Origin: Polyodon spathula
Lineage: Eukaryota; Chordata; Actinopteri; Acipenseriformes; Polyodontidae
Length of the DNA: 64,000 nucleotides
Assembly: GCF_017654505.1 (NCBI RefSeq)
Contig: NC_054536.1
Location: 28,600,470 to 28,664,469 of the forward strand
Direction: 5' to 3'
Under the pieces are notes generated by a model. The model did not search any database and had not been told where the DNA came from. It was given only the letters and a program-made list of their open reading frames with translations. Position 1 is the stretch's first letter, and the number at the start of each line of letters is the position of its first letter. This document shows positions 39,445 through 55,351 of this stretch, piece by piece. The translations under genes were made by a program, and so were the position numbers.

Positions 39445-39530
39445 AAACCTGACATGTATAAACATCAAAATTTGGTATGTGTCATATTTTTAACCCTCAC
39501 ACTAAATTAACCCAGTGCAACAATGTGCAG
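39445..39530 (+). repeat. dispersed repeat, copy 2
   Basis: See copy 1 at 35523-35608. The 38-bp core is identical and the flanks diverge quickly. Confidence 0.8.
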
Positions 39531-40739
39531 CAATGTACAACAGTGTTACATGGGTGCTCAACTTTATTGTAAAGAATTTTTAAATCTTAAAAACCAGGAA
39601 ATTAAGTGGAGATTGATGCTGATGCTGAATTGTGGGATCCTTCACCACACAGTCTTGAGAATGAACTTGTCATGTCATGTGTTTTCTTATGATCTTATGA
39701 TAATAGATAAGATTTGTTTATGTTGTCATGTTTTTTGCACTTCTAAATTTCAAAAAACGTTTTTCCACTGGGCTTCGAGTGGTTTAGTCATTTTTCAAAA
39801 TAGCTCTAAAATTTTAAAAAGCAAAGAGAGTAAAACTATTATGTGGTTCTGATTGCTGTTTTAAACACATGTTCTCCCCCTCCTTTTAAACTTGAAGCAC
39901 TGGGAAGTTTAATTGGTGGGATTTATGTTACAGCCATAGCCACCTAAAGACCCCAACTGCCTTTGGGTAACACATTTATTATAGCTGACTGTGAGAATCC
40001 TTGGTAATTTTACTTTTAGAAAAGAAAATACACAAACTTAGTACATTTGTAATAGACAGTGGCTGACACAAAAATAAAATAGCTGACTTGTGCCACCCTC
40101 GGTAGTTTCACAATGAATTACTGGTTAACTTGACTAGTGTTTTTCACACCCTGTCTTGTGCAGCTGTGTTCTCAGCCCTCCCCCTGTTTGTTTGCCATTG
40201 CACTTGCTTTTTCTCCAGACACTCAATAACCCAGTCTTATTAACATATTCCCTTTACACCCTGTCTGTGAATGTAAAACAAAACCTGGAAAATTAAACTT
40301 GCTAATAGAATATTCTAGTATTGCCTAAAATGGGCTTTGTGTTGAATGAAGATTAATAGCAAAGGAAAGACACATTTTATTTAAAATAACATACACAGTA
40401 ATGATTTGAATACTAGTATATTTAGAGGGAATTAACCTACCCAAAGGTGCCCATTCGGAAAAAAAAAAATATTGCAGTATGTGTCAAAGCAATAGAAGTA
40501 TATTTAATATACATGGTGATATTGTCATCTCTTTCCTAAATATATGCTGTATAGTGCAATATATTTTTAAATATATTCTCATACATTTCAGAAAACATTA
40601 AAAAAAAAAAAAAGAGGCTACTTTGCGTGCTGTGGCGTGCCCACGCTTTTCTGTAATATACCATTTTTCTTTATTGCATTTTAACAATTCTTTTAATGTT
40701 CTCCCGGGTCTACATTTAATTCCTTACCAGACATTATAT

Positions 40740-40985
40740 TTTACTTTCTATTGGCTCCGAAGGACAGGTGAACTGTTCTGTTCCCCTTTTCGGACATAAA
40801 CCCTTGTGTTATTGTTTCCCTTTGTGTGTACCACTGCCCTGTCCTGTGTGATGTGTTACTGTAGAGTGTGTGTGAGTCGTTTGGTGTGATCTCCTGTCTC
40901 TCCCCGCTCTGTGTTGAATTCCCTGACCTGTGTTTTGCTCTGCAGCTGTATGGGATGGATGAATAAAACTTGGTTGATTTAACTA
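40740..40985 (+). repeat. possible retroelement 3' end with AATAAA signal
   Basis: A relatively C/T- and G/T-rich segment (CCTGTCTCTCCCCGCTCTGT) ends with AATAAA at 40962-40967, about 20 bp before AT-rich flank. It could be an LTR R/U5-like piece or a processed transcript tail. No coding part or matching second copy is seen. Confidence 0.25.
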
Positions 40986-43900
40986 TGTTGAATCTGTTAT
41001 CAATTCTGGGTAGAATGGATGTATAGCAGTAATGTTATGATATGTTAGAAAATATTAAAATAGGCAAAATGTCCTCTTATATTTCATACTATACTATACT
41101 ATACTACTGTATGACTATGTATGTCTAAAATATATTTAAATACATAGAATTATATATTTTACAATGTATTTTAATATATTTTGCAGCCATTTTTTAATGT
41201 CACTATATGTTTTAAAAATATATATTTGAAATATATTTATTGCATTTTTTATTTTTTTCCCCTGGATGGGAGGGTTAGGTCCAATGTAATTTAAATTAAC
41301 TTGGAATTGAAGTACTTATAATTCCATTTTAATTAAAAAAAAATATAGGCCTAACCAATATTTCTGAACACATTTTTTCTAACACATTTTAAAATATATA
41401 TTGTAGTGTTATTGTAGTGTTTGAGTTGAACATTTGAATTATAGTAGACATTAATACAGTGCTGTGAATATAAATAAAGGTTATCATGTCTTTTTGTGAG
41501 TTTGACCTTTGTGTGTTCTTATTTAAATTGTAGACCCTTATGCACTGCTCCTGGTCTGTCGATCTGTCTGTCACCCTACATGTGTGAACAGCATGATAAC
41601 TGCTTTGAATTTTCACAGATCTTCTCTGGAATTATATTATAGACTTCTATTGACCTTTTGGATTGTATCTGTGTAAAATCAGATTTCAACTGTTGATTTC
41701 ATACCAATATCAAGCTATAGATTAATGTAGACCAAAAATATGATGACCCCTCCATATAAGTTTGCACTGGTGAGTAAGTGCAGTTGAAAAGCAAACCAAC
41801 AGCTTGCTAAGCAAGCTGCTATGAAGAAATACAAGTATTTAAAATATGCAGTTCCTTAAAAGAAACACATTTGCACCATATCATGTTTGCATCCACTGTA
41901 TGGTTATTTTGACTAATGGTAAAACAAAAAATATTTTTGATGTAGCAGAAAGCTAAATGATTCATTGCGCATCCACTTATGGGAAAATTAGTCAAATAGA
42001 GAGACATTTCAGCTAATGCCTTCATCAGCTGCATTAGGCCATACTGTAGATGGTTACTGGAATACAGAGCTTGTCCATGCCACTGTGACAGTGGAGGATG
42101 AGTGTAAATCTGCAACCACACAACCTTACAATCCCTACTCGTTTGCACAATTCTCACAATTCAGTCATCACTTACATTTTAAAATACATTGTTTTGGCTG
42201 TGTGCTATGCCCGACTAAGTGCAGTCCGGCTGGTTTCTCTCTGCCTTCTTTTGTCCTTCTTCTCTCTGGCTCTCTATGGCTGTTCTCTCCATTTCACTGT
42301 CTTGTCCCTGCAGCTCTTTTAGTCTCTGCATACACAACTTCCAGCTTTTGGCCCCTAGTTTCCCGCTCTTGATCCCTTGCAACATTTTTGTAACAATTTA
42401 CTCCTGGTTTGTGACAACAATTGTTGCAACTGGATCCCTCTCTCTCTGAAAACCGAGCTCCGATTTTGGAAAGGAGTTTCATTTTTGGTGGAAACATTTA
42501 TTTTTTTTACCTTGAATGGGCTACATAGTTTTGTTTAGAGATACATTAGTCCAGTTTATTAGAAAGCCGACTTTGTTGCTGCCCCAGCTTTTGTACATTC
42601 CCTAACATTTGAGCTGTATGCTTAAAATCATATGGTACAGTGGGATATGTGGAAAAGGTTTATGTTTGTTAATAGTTACTGATTCAATTAACCAGAAGTC
42701 AACAAAAACATACTCATCAGCTCTTAATTTAATATTGTTGGTTTGTAAAAATGATTTTAATACTAACATGTACACTACTTACATTTGACACATACATTTT
42801 TATCAGTATATTAAACAAGAAGCATATGGAAAAACGTTTTTTTTGCTTCACAATAAACTTTACAACAAAGTTTGCAGATGACATTCATAAGCACCTGTTT
42901 GACCTGTTTAGGTTGAATGACTGTTAAAAATAATTGTTTTATATATCTGCAGCTTAATTTATTGGAAGAGTACCCAAACTGGAACGGCAACATTATTTTG
43001 TATACTATTGAGCGTTTTGCTGCTTTCATTTAAAGACGTGATTAGCCTTCATATCTAACATTTGTATTGCTTTACCACAATCTTTTCTTAGGGATCAAGT
43101 CATTTTTGCTTATTAATGCAAACAAATAAATAAGCAAGCCCTCTCTCCCTTGATATTACTTCTTAAAAGGAATATAGTATGTGCAAGCCTAGATCAATAT
43201 GTTAAAGAAGTTGGCTTGTAATAAGGCTTTCATCACCCCCACTATAAAAACTGTTTCAACACCACTGCCTCCAAATGCAAAATAAAATGTATTCTTTGCC
43301 TAAAATTACGCGGTCTATAAACTCCCCCTTCTCCTTGGATATTCTTGTGTTTCCTCAATGATAACAGCAGCTGTTACTAACACAGGATCCATGATGAAAG
43401 TCAGGGTGACTGGATCTGAAGCGCTGTAACTCTTTATACTGGCGCATATACTTATTAACCATTCTAAGCAGGCGAAAAACAAACCGGTGGAAGTTGAAAG
43501 TATCCACCACTTCAGCCTTTGGAAGATAGACATGGATTCTTAGATCATTATATATTTTGCCAAAAAGAAAGTGTTTGAATAATGAATTAACCAAATCAGT
43601 GGATATTCACGCTGTGTTTTCTCATCTTTAGAAAATACTCAATCGATGGGAAAAGCAGAAGTGCAGACAAAACGGTAGAAATAATAACGTATAGCATTAT
43701 CCTCCAGCAGATCTCCTTTGAAAAATAACTCCCTATTTGCATAAACTGTATTTTGGGTGAGTAAAATGCAACATTCCCTCGAAATCATGAGTACTTCCAA
43801 TAAACACAGTACATACTTCAATGCTAACTTATGGGATATGCATTAACTAAAGGATTACATTTTAACTGTAACGTTAATTTGAACTGCTGTACAAAAATGT

Positions 43901-44249
43901 GGTCATATTTAGTCCTGTCTTAATCATATTAATAATATTATAGTCTTAGAAGTTGTTACTTTCAATGTTGCTACCTACTGCATTCAAAGAGTCTCCTCCC
44001 ACTAGTATGTTACAGTTTTTTTTCTGCCAATCTTCCTTTCTCAATCTTCACTTGTGTGTTCTCCCGTTCCAATTCGACAGAATAATATTATAAAGGATAT
44101 TATCGTATTCCTTACTGATGGCCTTGCTATAGCAATATAAAGCATCCAGACTCTCTCCAAACACACAATATTATATAAATTTACCATCCTCAGATTTGGT
44201 TCACAGACGGTAAATTGGTAGGTTAGGTTGAGGGGGACTAAAACGGTGC

Positions 44250-45210
44250 TGTGAATCTAGTTTTCACCCAGCACACTCCACTGAAACTGCTCTTCTCTCC
44301 ATCACTAACTCTCTACTCTCTGTCCGTGTCACCTCCCTCTCCTCTGTCCAAATTCTCCTCAACCTCTCTGCTGCCTTTGATACAGTTGACCACTCTATTC
44401 TCCTGTCCTCCCTCTCCGGTACTGCTCTTGCCTGGTTGTCCTCCTACCTCTCCGATCACACATACCGGGTATCCTCGCGTGGCTCTGCCTCTTGATCTCT
44501 TTTGACAGGTGTCCCTCAGGCTCAGTCTTGGGACCCCTCCTGTTTTCTCTCTACACCCGCTCCCTGGGTCTCCTCATCTCCTACCATGGTTTTTTGTTTC
44601 ATTTCTATGCTGACATTGCCCAGATCTTCCTCTTCTTCCACCCCTTTGACTCCAACATTTCATCCTGTATCTCTACCTGCCTCTCAGCCATCTCCTCCTG
44701 GATGCACTTGCATCATCTCATACTCAACCTCTCCAAATCAGACCACCTTTTCTTCTCCTGCTTCCTCTCCCACAGCTGACCACTCTACCTCTATTCCTCT
44801 TGAATCCACTGCCCTATCTCCCTCCTCATCCACCAAGAACATTGTGTCACCCTCGACCCCTCCCTCATACTCTCTGGCACGCTCATTGCTTCTTCCTCAG
44901 CAACATATGCAGAATTTGCCCCTTCCTTATTGACTACTCCAAACAGCTCCTAGCTCATGCCCTGGTACTGTCCCGCCTTGACTACTTCAACTCCCTCCTG
45001 GCCGGCCTCCCTGTCTCTGCTATCTGTTTGTTCCAGCTTATCCAAAACTCTGCTGCTCGTCTTGCCTTTCCCTTCCTCGTTTCTCCCATGCTGCACCACT
45101 GTTCTGCTCCTTCTACTGGCTCCCCATCACTGCTTGCATCCCAATTCAAAACTCTTGTACTCGCCTATCGCTGTCTCGCCCCCTCTGCTTCTCTAGCACA
45201 GGCATATTAA
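44250..45210 (+). pseudogene. L2-like non-LTR retrotransposon reverse transcriptase fragment, copy 1
   Basis: Several frames together show an L2/CR1-clade reverse transcriptase: FTQHTPLKLL, then an [13 protein letters not shown] segment near 44370-44395, [17 protein letters not shown] at about 44523-44571, [13 protein letters not shown] near 44596-44634, and [18 protein letters not shown]. At least three frame changes and several stops break it. The polymerase motif reads YADI instead of YADD, so one catalytic Asp is lost, although the element is dead anyway. Neither the start nor the 3' end of the element is identified. Confidence 0.8.
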
Positions 45211-48170
<2,960 letters not shown>

Positions 48171-48196
48171 TATATATATATATATATATATATATA
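48171..48196. repeat. (TA)n microsatellite, right flank of Tc1 copy B
   Basis: The TA array resumes directly after the transposon end. Confidence 0.95.
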
Positions 48197-49862
48197 ACCA
48201 TTATTTGTTTTCATATTAAGGCATATTTTCACTGCCCTTCAACAAGTACCAGGCCATTATGTTGGAAGAACACAGTTTTAGTTGGTTGCTTACTATACAT
48301 TGTTTAAAGTAGAGCCCAAAAGTAACTCCATAACTATTACATTCAATAGTACGAAATTTAGATATTATAATTTTATAATATTAAAAAAAAAATAATAGCA
48401 ATAGTTAACAAATGATGAAACCATATTGATTTTACAGCCAAATAACTACCCAAATAATTTTTTCCATTTGTTTTTGTATTTTATCGTTGTTGTTTTTCAC
48501 GCATACAATTTCCAGTCACCTGGCTTCTGCTCTTGCTATTAATGACTTTATTAATAATAAAGATACTGACTACTAATGTTTTTCCCTGCTCCCCTTTGAA
48601 GCTGCGTGATGCAATATTATCTCGGGATGCTGTGCGCTCTGGATTGCTGAGTCATGGTTGCCGCCTGTAAGGAGAACACTGTCTTATCTCTTTACGCCCT
48701 TTGAGTGAGAATATTGGAGCTTGTGGAAAATATGTCTATGGGTTCCTTATAACACTGCAGACCTCAGCTCATTATCCTTCTGCCTAAAGAGTTAATTTAC
48801 CATACATAAGTGAGGCTGCAAAGCGAAGGTTATGATTGCACATACAGCACATAGGTGACTACAGAGATGCAATTTAAATGATCCAAGAAGAATGAACATT
48901 TAAGTAATACCATGCAGAGGGAATGCCTGGGTTAATGGGTGACTCAGCAATGTGTTGAGCCAAATCATGCTGTGCAGGGTTTAGTATGCTTCCTTGGTGT
49001 TGTGATATAGCTCCATCTCCTAACAGTGACTTAGCATATGCTACGTTCATTACAGCAGTAAAGCTCTCCGAAGTAGGGATGTTAGATTCCACTAATTTCC
49101 TTAGAGTTTAAACTTTTGGATAAAACATGTTTAAACTTTTGGATAAAACACGAGAAACTTTAGAATATTAGAATATTGCCAAATTATTGTAACCACTCAA
49201 AAAGGCATCATGAGATACCCATGTGCACAACATTTGAATTAATCACTCATCCTACTGTATAAACAATGAAGCTGAACTCTATCTTTGCACATGCATTGAC
49301 AAAGGAAAATTCTTAATGTTTACCACTTGGAAAGCATATAAATGTTTAAACATTAAAGTATTAACACCCTGTCATGGATGGCTAGAGTGGTGCTTGTGGG
49401 TGGTGATGTCAGACCAGGAAATAAAACATAAACACAGGTAGGGGGCTAAACGGCACTGCTATGCTCGTCTTTAATAAATAAACAAAATAAATATTTAAAC
49501 AAAAGTCTTTACATGAAACAAAAAGGGCACAAGGGCCAAAACAAAATAATAATGATACTTTTACATAAACGAGTACCTTTGTTCACTGGCTTGGTAGCAT
49601 TCACTCTTACTATCACCTTCTCACAACTCTACTCTGAGCCGGGAGTAGGTCTTTTATACTCTTGCTGGAGCCTTAGTTACCCATCAAATAATTACCTTAT
49701 TCAGGCTCCAGCCACATTCCCACAGGCTAGTTAGGATGGAGGATTCAACCCCAACAATGCCAGTGACATTGTACGAGATCGGATTTTTGCCAGTCTCAAA
49801 TAATAAATAATACTGTCGGATGGCTTTCATCCGGTAAATTATTGGGGGTGGTACAAACTGTT

Positions 49863-49914
<52 letters not shown>
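49863..49914. repeat. (AAT)n microsatellite
   Basis: About 52 bp of AAT units. Confidence 0.95.
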
Positions 49915-49917
<3 letters not shown>

Positions 49918-52303
49918 CAACAACACATAATAATCATACATAAATAAAAAGGGGCAGGCACCTTACCACATACCCCTAATTCAACGACGCAAACTGTGAT
50001 CCAAAGTAGGACACACCGCCAGCACTCTGAGCCTGTGTGATTCAACCAGGAAACCCGTTTGGATGATTACTACTCGTTTGTTGAGTAATTATACTAATGT
50101 ATGAGACAACAAAAAGAATCAGGTGGAATATAATGGAATTTAATACCAATACATGGGGGCATGCCAGCTTTGATCTTAACCAATGTGGCTTTCAAAATGA
50201 GATGCAGTGGCTGGTACATGTAGTAAAACATGTGGGCTCCACCATGGTACTGCCTTTTAAAACTGGTGGAAGGATGACTGGGATGAAGGATTGATGAAGA
50301 TATTACTTTAGCTGTAACCATTGAGAAGATGTAATGATGTATAAGATTCCCAGTTCCCATTCTTACAGTACATTGGTGTTCCCGAAGGTCAGAGCTATAA
50401 CAAAGAATAACCTTTCCAGCTCTGCTGGTTCCTCACGGAAAAGTGTTCCTGGCAGCTGGAATAAAAACAAGAAAATAACCTCCATTGCAGGCAATTTCTT
50501 AGGGGTAGTAGATTGTTGAATACAATTCTTGCATTTCAAAGGACAACATAGATGTTTTACCAACAAGTGATGACCAAAAATGAAACGTTTGCTATGGAAG
50601 TTGTTCCACAAATAATGGAAATACCAGAAGGTATATTTGGAGAATTTAACTTCTCTATTGCCACACTTATATTTTCCACGTGTATCAACTTTAAACAACT
50701 TCAGTGTTCAGTATGTAAAGTTAATGAGTGTGTGTACAGGTAAAAAATATTCATATAAAATTGAAAGCAATTTTGATGAAGACTGGTGCAAAATCAAGTC
50801 AGTTATTGTGTTTATCATAACAGATGGAAAGACAGATAGATAGATGGATAAACGTGACCAGAGTATAACGGCCCCATTTTAGAAAAATAAATGTAAAAAA
50901 GAATGCAAGGTGGGAAAAATGCACTAGTGCGCATATTTATGATTTGATACAACAAACATTGGAAAAAAAATGGCAATAAACAAGTTAATTTCTGGAAATA
51001 TAGCCCATGGTAAAGGTGAAACAACTTCCATAGTGAACATTTCATTTTTTCATTTGTGACCCTTCTTATTTCTTTTTTCTCCTATGTGATTGATTGATGT
51101 TTGTCAAGATTCTATTTTAGTCTTACTTTGTGTTTTATTTTCAGTTAAAATATTCAGTAATATTCATGGTAGCATATACAGTCTGGACAATCTTTTGTAT
51201 TAAATAATCACCTTTACCATAACACAAAACCTTACAGATTTCCAAAACATTGAACCCAAACAAGGGTTGAAGAAAACCATAAAACACAGAATAAAAATAC
51301 TGTAGTTGGAGCACAGCCTCACCCTTACGGTATTACGGTACCACCTGCTAAAAAACAAAGAATAACATTTTAAAAAACCATCCCAGAGAACAAGAAATAT
51401 TAAGCAGAGGAGCATCATATACTCCCCACCCCCACCCCAGACAAGGCTGGGAGTGAGGTGGTGGTGTTTGGGGAGGAGGTGGTAATTTGAAGCACGACAG
51501 GACTGCGTTTGCGAATTAGGTTTATATACCTAATAGGTTTATGGCAACTTGCCAGTTATTGGCTTGTAGATTGACCAATGAATAAATGTGATGTACTAGG
51601 AACTGTATTAATGATGCTATAGATTTCGTGCTTGAAAACCTTGCAAGCTTTATATTAACAGAAAATAAAACTCCTAAATGCCTGTATTGAGATAACCAAA
51701 AGTGGCAAGAATTATTAATCATAACATATATCATATATTTTAATGTTGTATATAGTATAGTTGAGTCATAAAAGTAGTTAAAATTTAAAGCCTTAAAAAC
51801 AGGTTTAAAACAGGTAAAGATTTTCTGTACATCTGCAGAAACCCACTCCTTGCTGAATACCGTGCTGGAGAACTGTATGACTAGATAGATAAAAAATAAA
51901 TGCATTTCCACATCACAGCACTGTGAGTTGCAGAAGAGAGTCTGGGAGTTTCCAAATCTCCACCACATATTGCAGGTAACTTCCTTTCCCTGACCATCTG
52001 CCGTGGCTCCCAGAGTCAGTGCCAGTCAGCAAGTCATTTTTGGAGAGTGAGCACACATACAGGAAACAATGGGGAAATATCCATGGGAAAAGAAATATAA
52101 GTCTCACCTTTTTCTCTATTTTGGTAGTACTTTCGGGTTGTATGTTTCCATGTAGTTTTCTTTTAGCCAGAGAAATTCCATTTCCAAATGCAAATAACCT
52201 AATTCCTATTAAATACAAGCAGGTATATTTAAATATCTGTGTCAGAGTTTCAATTTGGCTTTGCATGACAACTGATGTCATAACTTTCTTAAACTGGGTT
52301 GAG

Positions 52304-52365
<62 letters not shown>
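52304..52365. repeat. (TATC)n microsatellite
   Basis: About 15 units of TATC. Confidence 0.97.
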
Positions 52366-53339
52366 TTCTACAGAACCATAGCTTCAGCAATTCTGATCCT
52401 CATAGTCTATGACCGTAGCTAAAATACCAGCACTTTAGGTTAATGATATAAAAATGATCTAGTCAAATCTTCCACAATGAATTAGGTCTAAGAGATTTCA
52501 GCTCTAGGTGGACACTCAAGCCTGGTACTGTCAGTAGCCCACAGCAATAATAAAGCCACTAGCATCAAATTCCCAGCTAAGCTAATGCATTACATTTTCT
52601 AAGCTGAGTGGAAACCTGGCCAATGTCTGCCATGGAGAGTTGAGTTTAACTATATTTACAAAACCTTTGAAAGTAAAATAGCAAGTCCCCATAATAATAC
52701 AGCATTGCAATACACTCTAGAAATCATAGTAATTATTTACATATCATTACATATTACATGTTTTCTTGAAATTTGATAAGAGGAAGATGACATTAAAGCT
52801 TAAGTGATATCTCAAACTATTCCCCACAATTATGTTTTGCAATCTGTAGACAAATGCTAGTTTCCCTCTTCGTTTTAAATCAATTTCTTAACTTCTTGTT
52901 TAGATTAGCAGTATTAATGGGACCTTTATTAATGATGCTATAAATTTCAGTATAGGTTCCAGTTAGCATCAGTTATCTAAGTGGGGAATAGACACACCTG
53001 TGATTGTTGGCAGGGGTAGATTTAACCCCATCCCTGCCAACCTTACATTCCTACACACACACTATCTAAAGCAACTGCCTTGACACATTCGCTCAAAGCA
53101 ATATTCTGCTTGGTGAGACACTCAATTACTGTTTATTTAGTGACAGGCAGTCACTTAAAGTTTCATTTTGCATCCACTGTAGAAGGAAAGACCTAGACTG
53201 ACAGGTTTTCCTCTTTCATTATACATGAAAACGACACTAAAAACACTAAAGATGTAGCGAAAAACACAACCACAATCTTTCAGCCAACTCTTTACTCCAA
53301 AGAACAATTTAAAAGTTTTGGAGAAATTCAAGCCTCAAA

Positions 53340-53863
53340 AACAGAACCCAGTTCTGCACCCAGAAACAGGTACCCAGATAGCAATATGGGTGCAGTCAAT
53401 TGCACCTACCACATGTGACCTCATAAAAAACCCTGCATTATCTCCTAACTGTTTGCTCTGGTATTGGGGAATTTAATATGTTCCTCAGCACGTCGCAGCA
53501 ACACGGTTATGAACCGGTCGAGGTGGCGGACACGGCTGACTGGGTGATGTCCACTGTATCACCTGCTACCTTCTGGAAGGTCCCGGTAGCCAGGATACAC
53601 ATACAGACAAACACTACCAATTGCTCAGACAAGGCATGACTGCGTAAGTTTGTTCTAGCCAGGTCATCATGCAGCATGTAGCATAGATGAGTCCGATACC
53701 TGGACATGATTTGCTCATTGCTGAGCTCCTCATATGTGTGCCGAGGCCAGTGCACCCTTTTGGCATATCTTCGCCTATGTTGGGGTTGCTGTTGCTGGGT
53801 GTGCCTTGCATCATTCACATCCACATGTCGACAGACACGCTGCATGCTACCCACGTTTCTCAT
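53340..53863 (-). pseudogene. PIF/Harbinger (HARBI1-like) transposase fragment
   Basis: The minus strand encodes TYEELSNEQIMSRYRTHLCY, then DDLARTNLRSHALSEQL, then LATGTFQKVAGDTVDITQSA. These are the helix region and the LATGSFQ..VGD..GISQSTVSR signature of Harbinger nucleases. Reading on after a frame change near 53525 gives SRVRHLDRFITVLLRRAEEH, a stop, and then MRSHVVGAIDCTHIAIWVP, where IDCTHI holds the first catalytic Asp. HARBI1-type proteins are about 350 residues. Only about the first half is here, broken by a frameshift and at least one stop. No terminal repeats are identified. Confidence 0.8.
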
Positions 53864-53869
53864 TGTTGC

Positions 53870-54250
53870 CTGTTTGTAGTCAGTGCTGGAATGGTAGTGT
53901 ACGCAGAGTTAACGCAGTCCTTTTACAATCCTTATTCTGCGCGTCACAAACCTGGTTTTGTGCTTGGCGCATACCTTTGAATATACCGTGATCACGCATA
54001 TTGTCGGCCACTCCCCCCATATTGTGCGATGCATACATTTTATTTCTGCACAGTGCAGAATGGATTGTGACGTGCAAAAGGACGTTTCAAATATGGCAAC
54101 TTGGCACAATTTTGGCACAACGGCCATTTGCGACACGCATACCCCTCTGTGCGGTGTGCAAACCTTTCGAATATCGTGCCCTATGTCATTACAGACATAA
54201 ATTAACAATTTTCCAGGGCTTCCTAAAGAAAGAGACATAATAGGTAACAC
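53870..54250. other. CpG-containing segment next to the Harbinger fragment
   Basis: This segment is richer in CpG (GTGCGATGCATAC, TTGCGACACGCATACC, TTCGAATATCGTGC) than its AT-rich surroundings and adjoins the 5' end of the transposase fragment, so it is probably the rest of that element. Several overlapping frames on both strands have no domain. Confidence 0.35.
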
Positions 54251-54546
54251 CAGCTACACAAATTAGACTGCTTCAAATAGGCTATATCAAGCCGTCAGCA
54301 TTGTTCACAAGTAAGCATCACAGGTTGTTAAGGGAACCTAAAGCAAAATAAAACAAAACAATCCAGACTGAGTTACATTAGCAATTTGGGGATGTGGTTG
54401 AGGATTCAATCAATGAAAATGGAGCTCCAACTAAAGAATCCTAATCTCATAGTTCAGAAAGAAAGGAACTGGATTTTCAATTTAGAGGACAAACAATTGC
54501 AAAGGAGCCATTATAAATCCCACCCACCCCCGTTACATTTGAATTT

Positions 54547-54547
54547 G

Positions 54548-54627
<80 letters not shown>
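54547..54627. repeat. (ATT)n microsatellite
   Basis: About 80 bp of ATT units. The poly-Leu frame over it is an artefact. Confidence 0.97.
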
Positions 54628-54630
<3 letters not shown>

Positions 54631-54707
54631 ATTAGTTGGTACCATGAAACGATTATGTTTGAATTAAGTCAGTGTTTACCAAATGGTCCAGAGTGAACTT
54701 TTTAGTC

Positions 54708-54709
54708 TC

Positions 54710-54741
<32 letters not shown>

Positions 54742-54783
54742 TTCGTTTTGATAATATTCTATATATATATCTATATATATAAT
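54708..54783. repeat. interrupted (TA)n tract
   Basis: TA-rich sequence with several interruptions. Confidence 0.9.
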
Positions 54784-55351
54784 CTATTACCCTTCAGTGG
54801 ACTCTGTGGAAACAGTTAATTTTCTTGCATAACTGACACATATTGGTAATTAAATTAAAATTTAACAGTTAAACAGAGGGTGTAATTATTACTGATCATA
54901 ACAATTCATTATTTTCTTTCTGTTGTCATCTGACCAAAACATGTTAAATTTACAAAAAACAGGTTGGAAAATGTGGATCAGTTATTATTACCATTTAAAT
55001 ATGTCAGTGTTAATCAAGACACAAAGGCTAAGTGATTGGTGATGTTAAGCCGAATTTTGCACCCTGTTGAATTGTGCATTACTTTGATATATGTGCATGA
55101 GTGAGTCTCTCATTGCATTTTGTCTGTGTGATTATGCTATTCATTTATTCATCACTGTGGTTTAACTGTGAACTTTCAGTATTACAAATTAAATGTACAT
55201 TTTAGACATTAAAACAGTATAAAAACATGTGATTAGCCATTTCCTCACATTACATTTCTTTGAAATGGATCATATGAAATTTTTATTTTAATATTTTACA
55301 CTAAATTGTTGAATAGTAATATATATATTTTAAAAAAGGGCAATATATATA

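Larger units (their letters stand above)
38292..44240. other. intergenic stretch, few recognised features
   Basis: About 5.9 kb with no convincing gene. It includes dispersed repeat copy 2 (39445-39530) and a stretch at 40640-40985 ending TGAATAAAACTTGGTTGATT that looks like the end of a retroelement or processed transcript. Frames of 70-120 codons here (for example 42016-42372) have no recognisable domain and overlap on both strands. Confidence 0.5.
48197..53330. other. intergenic stretch, no gene recognised
   Basis: About 5.1 kb. It includes (AAT)n at 49863-49914, (TATC)n at 52304-52365, and a stretch at 49370-50045 that reads like part of a dispersed repeat (CATGGATGGCTAGAGTGG onward) but has no second copy here. 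Frames of 60-150 codons (for example 51522-51968) lack domains. Confidence 0.5.

Noticed and set aside
42016..42497. Overlapping frames of 67-118 codons on both strands
   Set aside because: Composition is biased by a C/T-rich stretch. No domain, splice context or codon preference is apparent.
43315..43594. Minus-strand frames containing VTAAVIIEETQEYPRRRGSL and NDLRIHVYLPKAEVVDTFNF
   Set aside because: They faintly recall the N-terminus of Harbinger or Myb-like transposon proteins, but the two frames overlap, no signature motif follows, and no terminal repeats are visible.
49370..50045. Possible LTR starting TGTCATGGATGG
   Set aside because: No second LTR, primer-binding site or polypurine tract is visible, so it is mentioned only as possible dispersed repeat content.
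51522..52381. Frames of 120-148 codons on both strands
   Set aside because: Long by chance in AT-rich sequence. They overlap on opposite strands, one runs into the TATC array, and no domain is seen.
54386..54667. A 93-codon frame ending in a poly-Leu run
   Set aside because: The Leu run is the (ATT)n microsatellite, and the N-terminal part shows no known motif.
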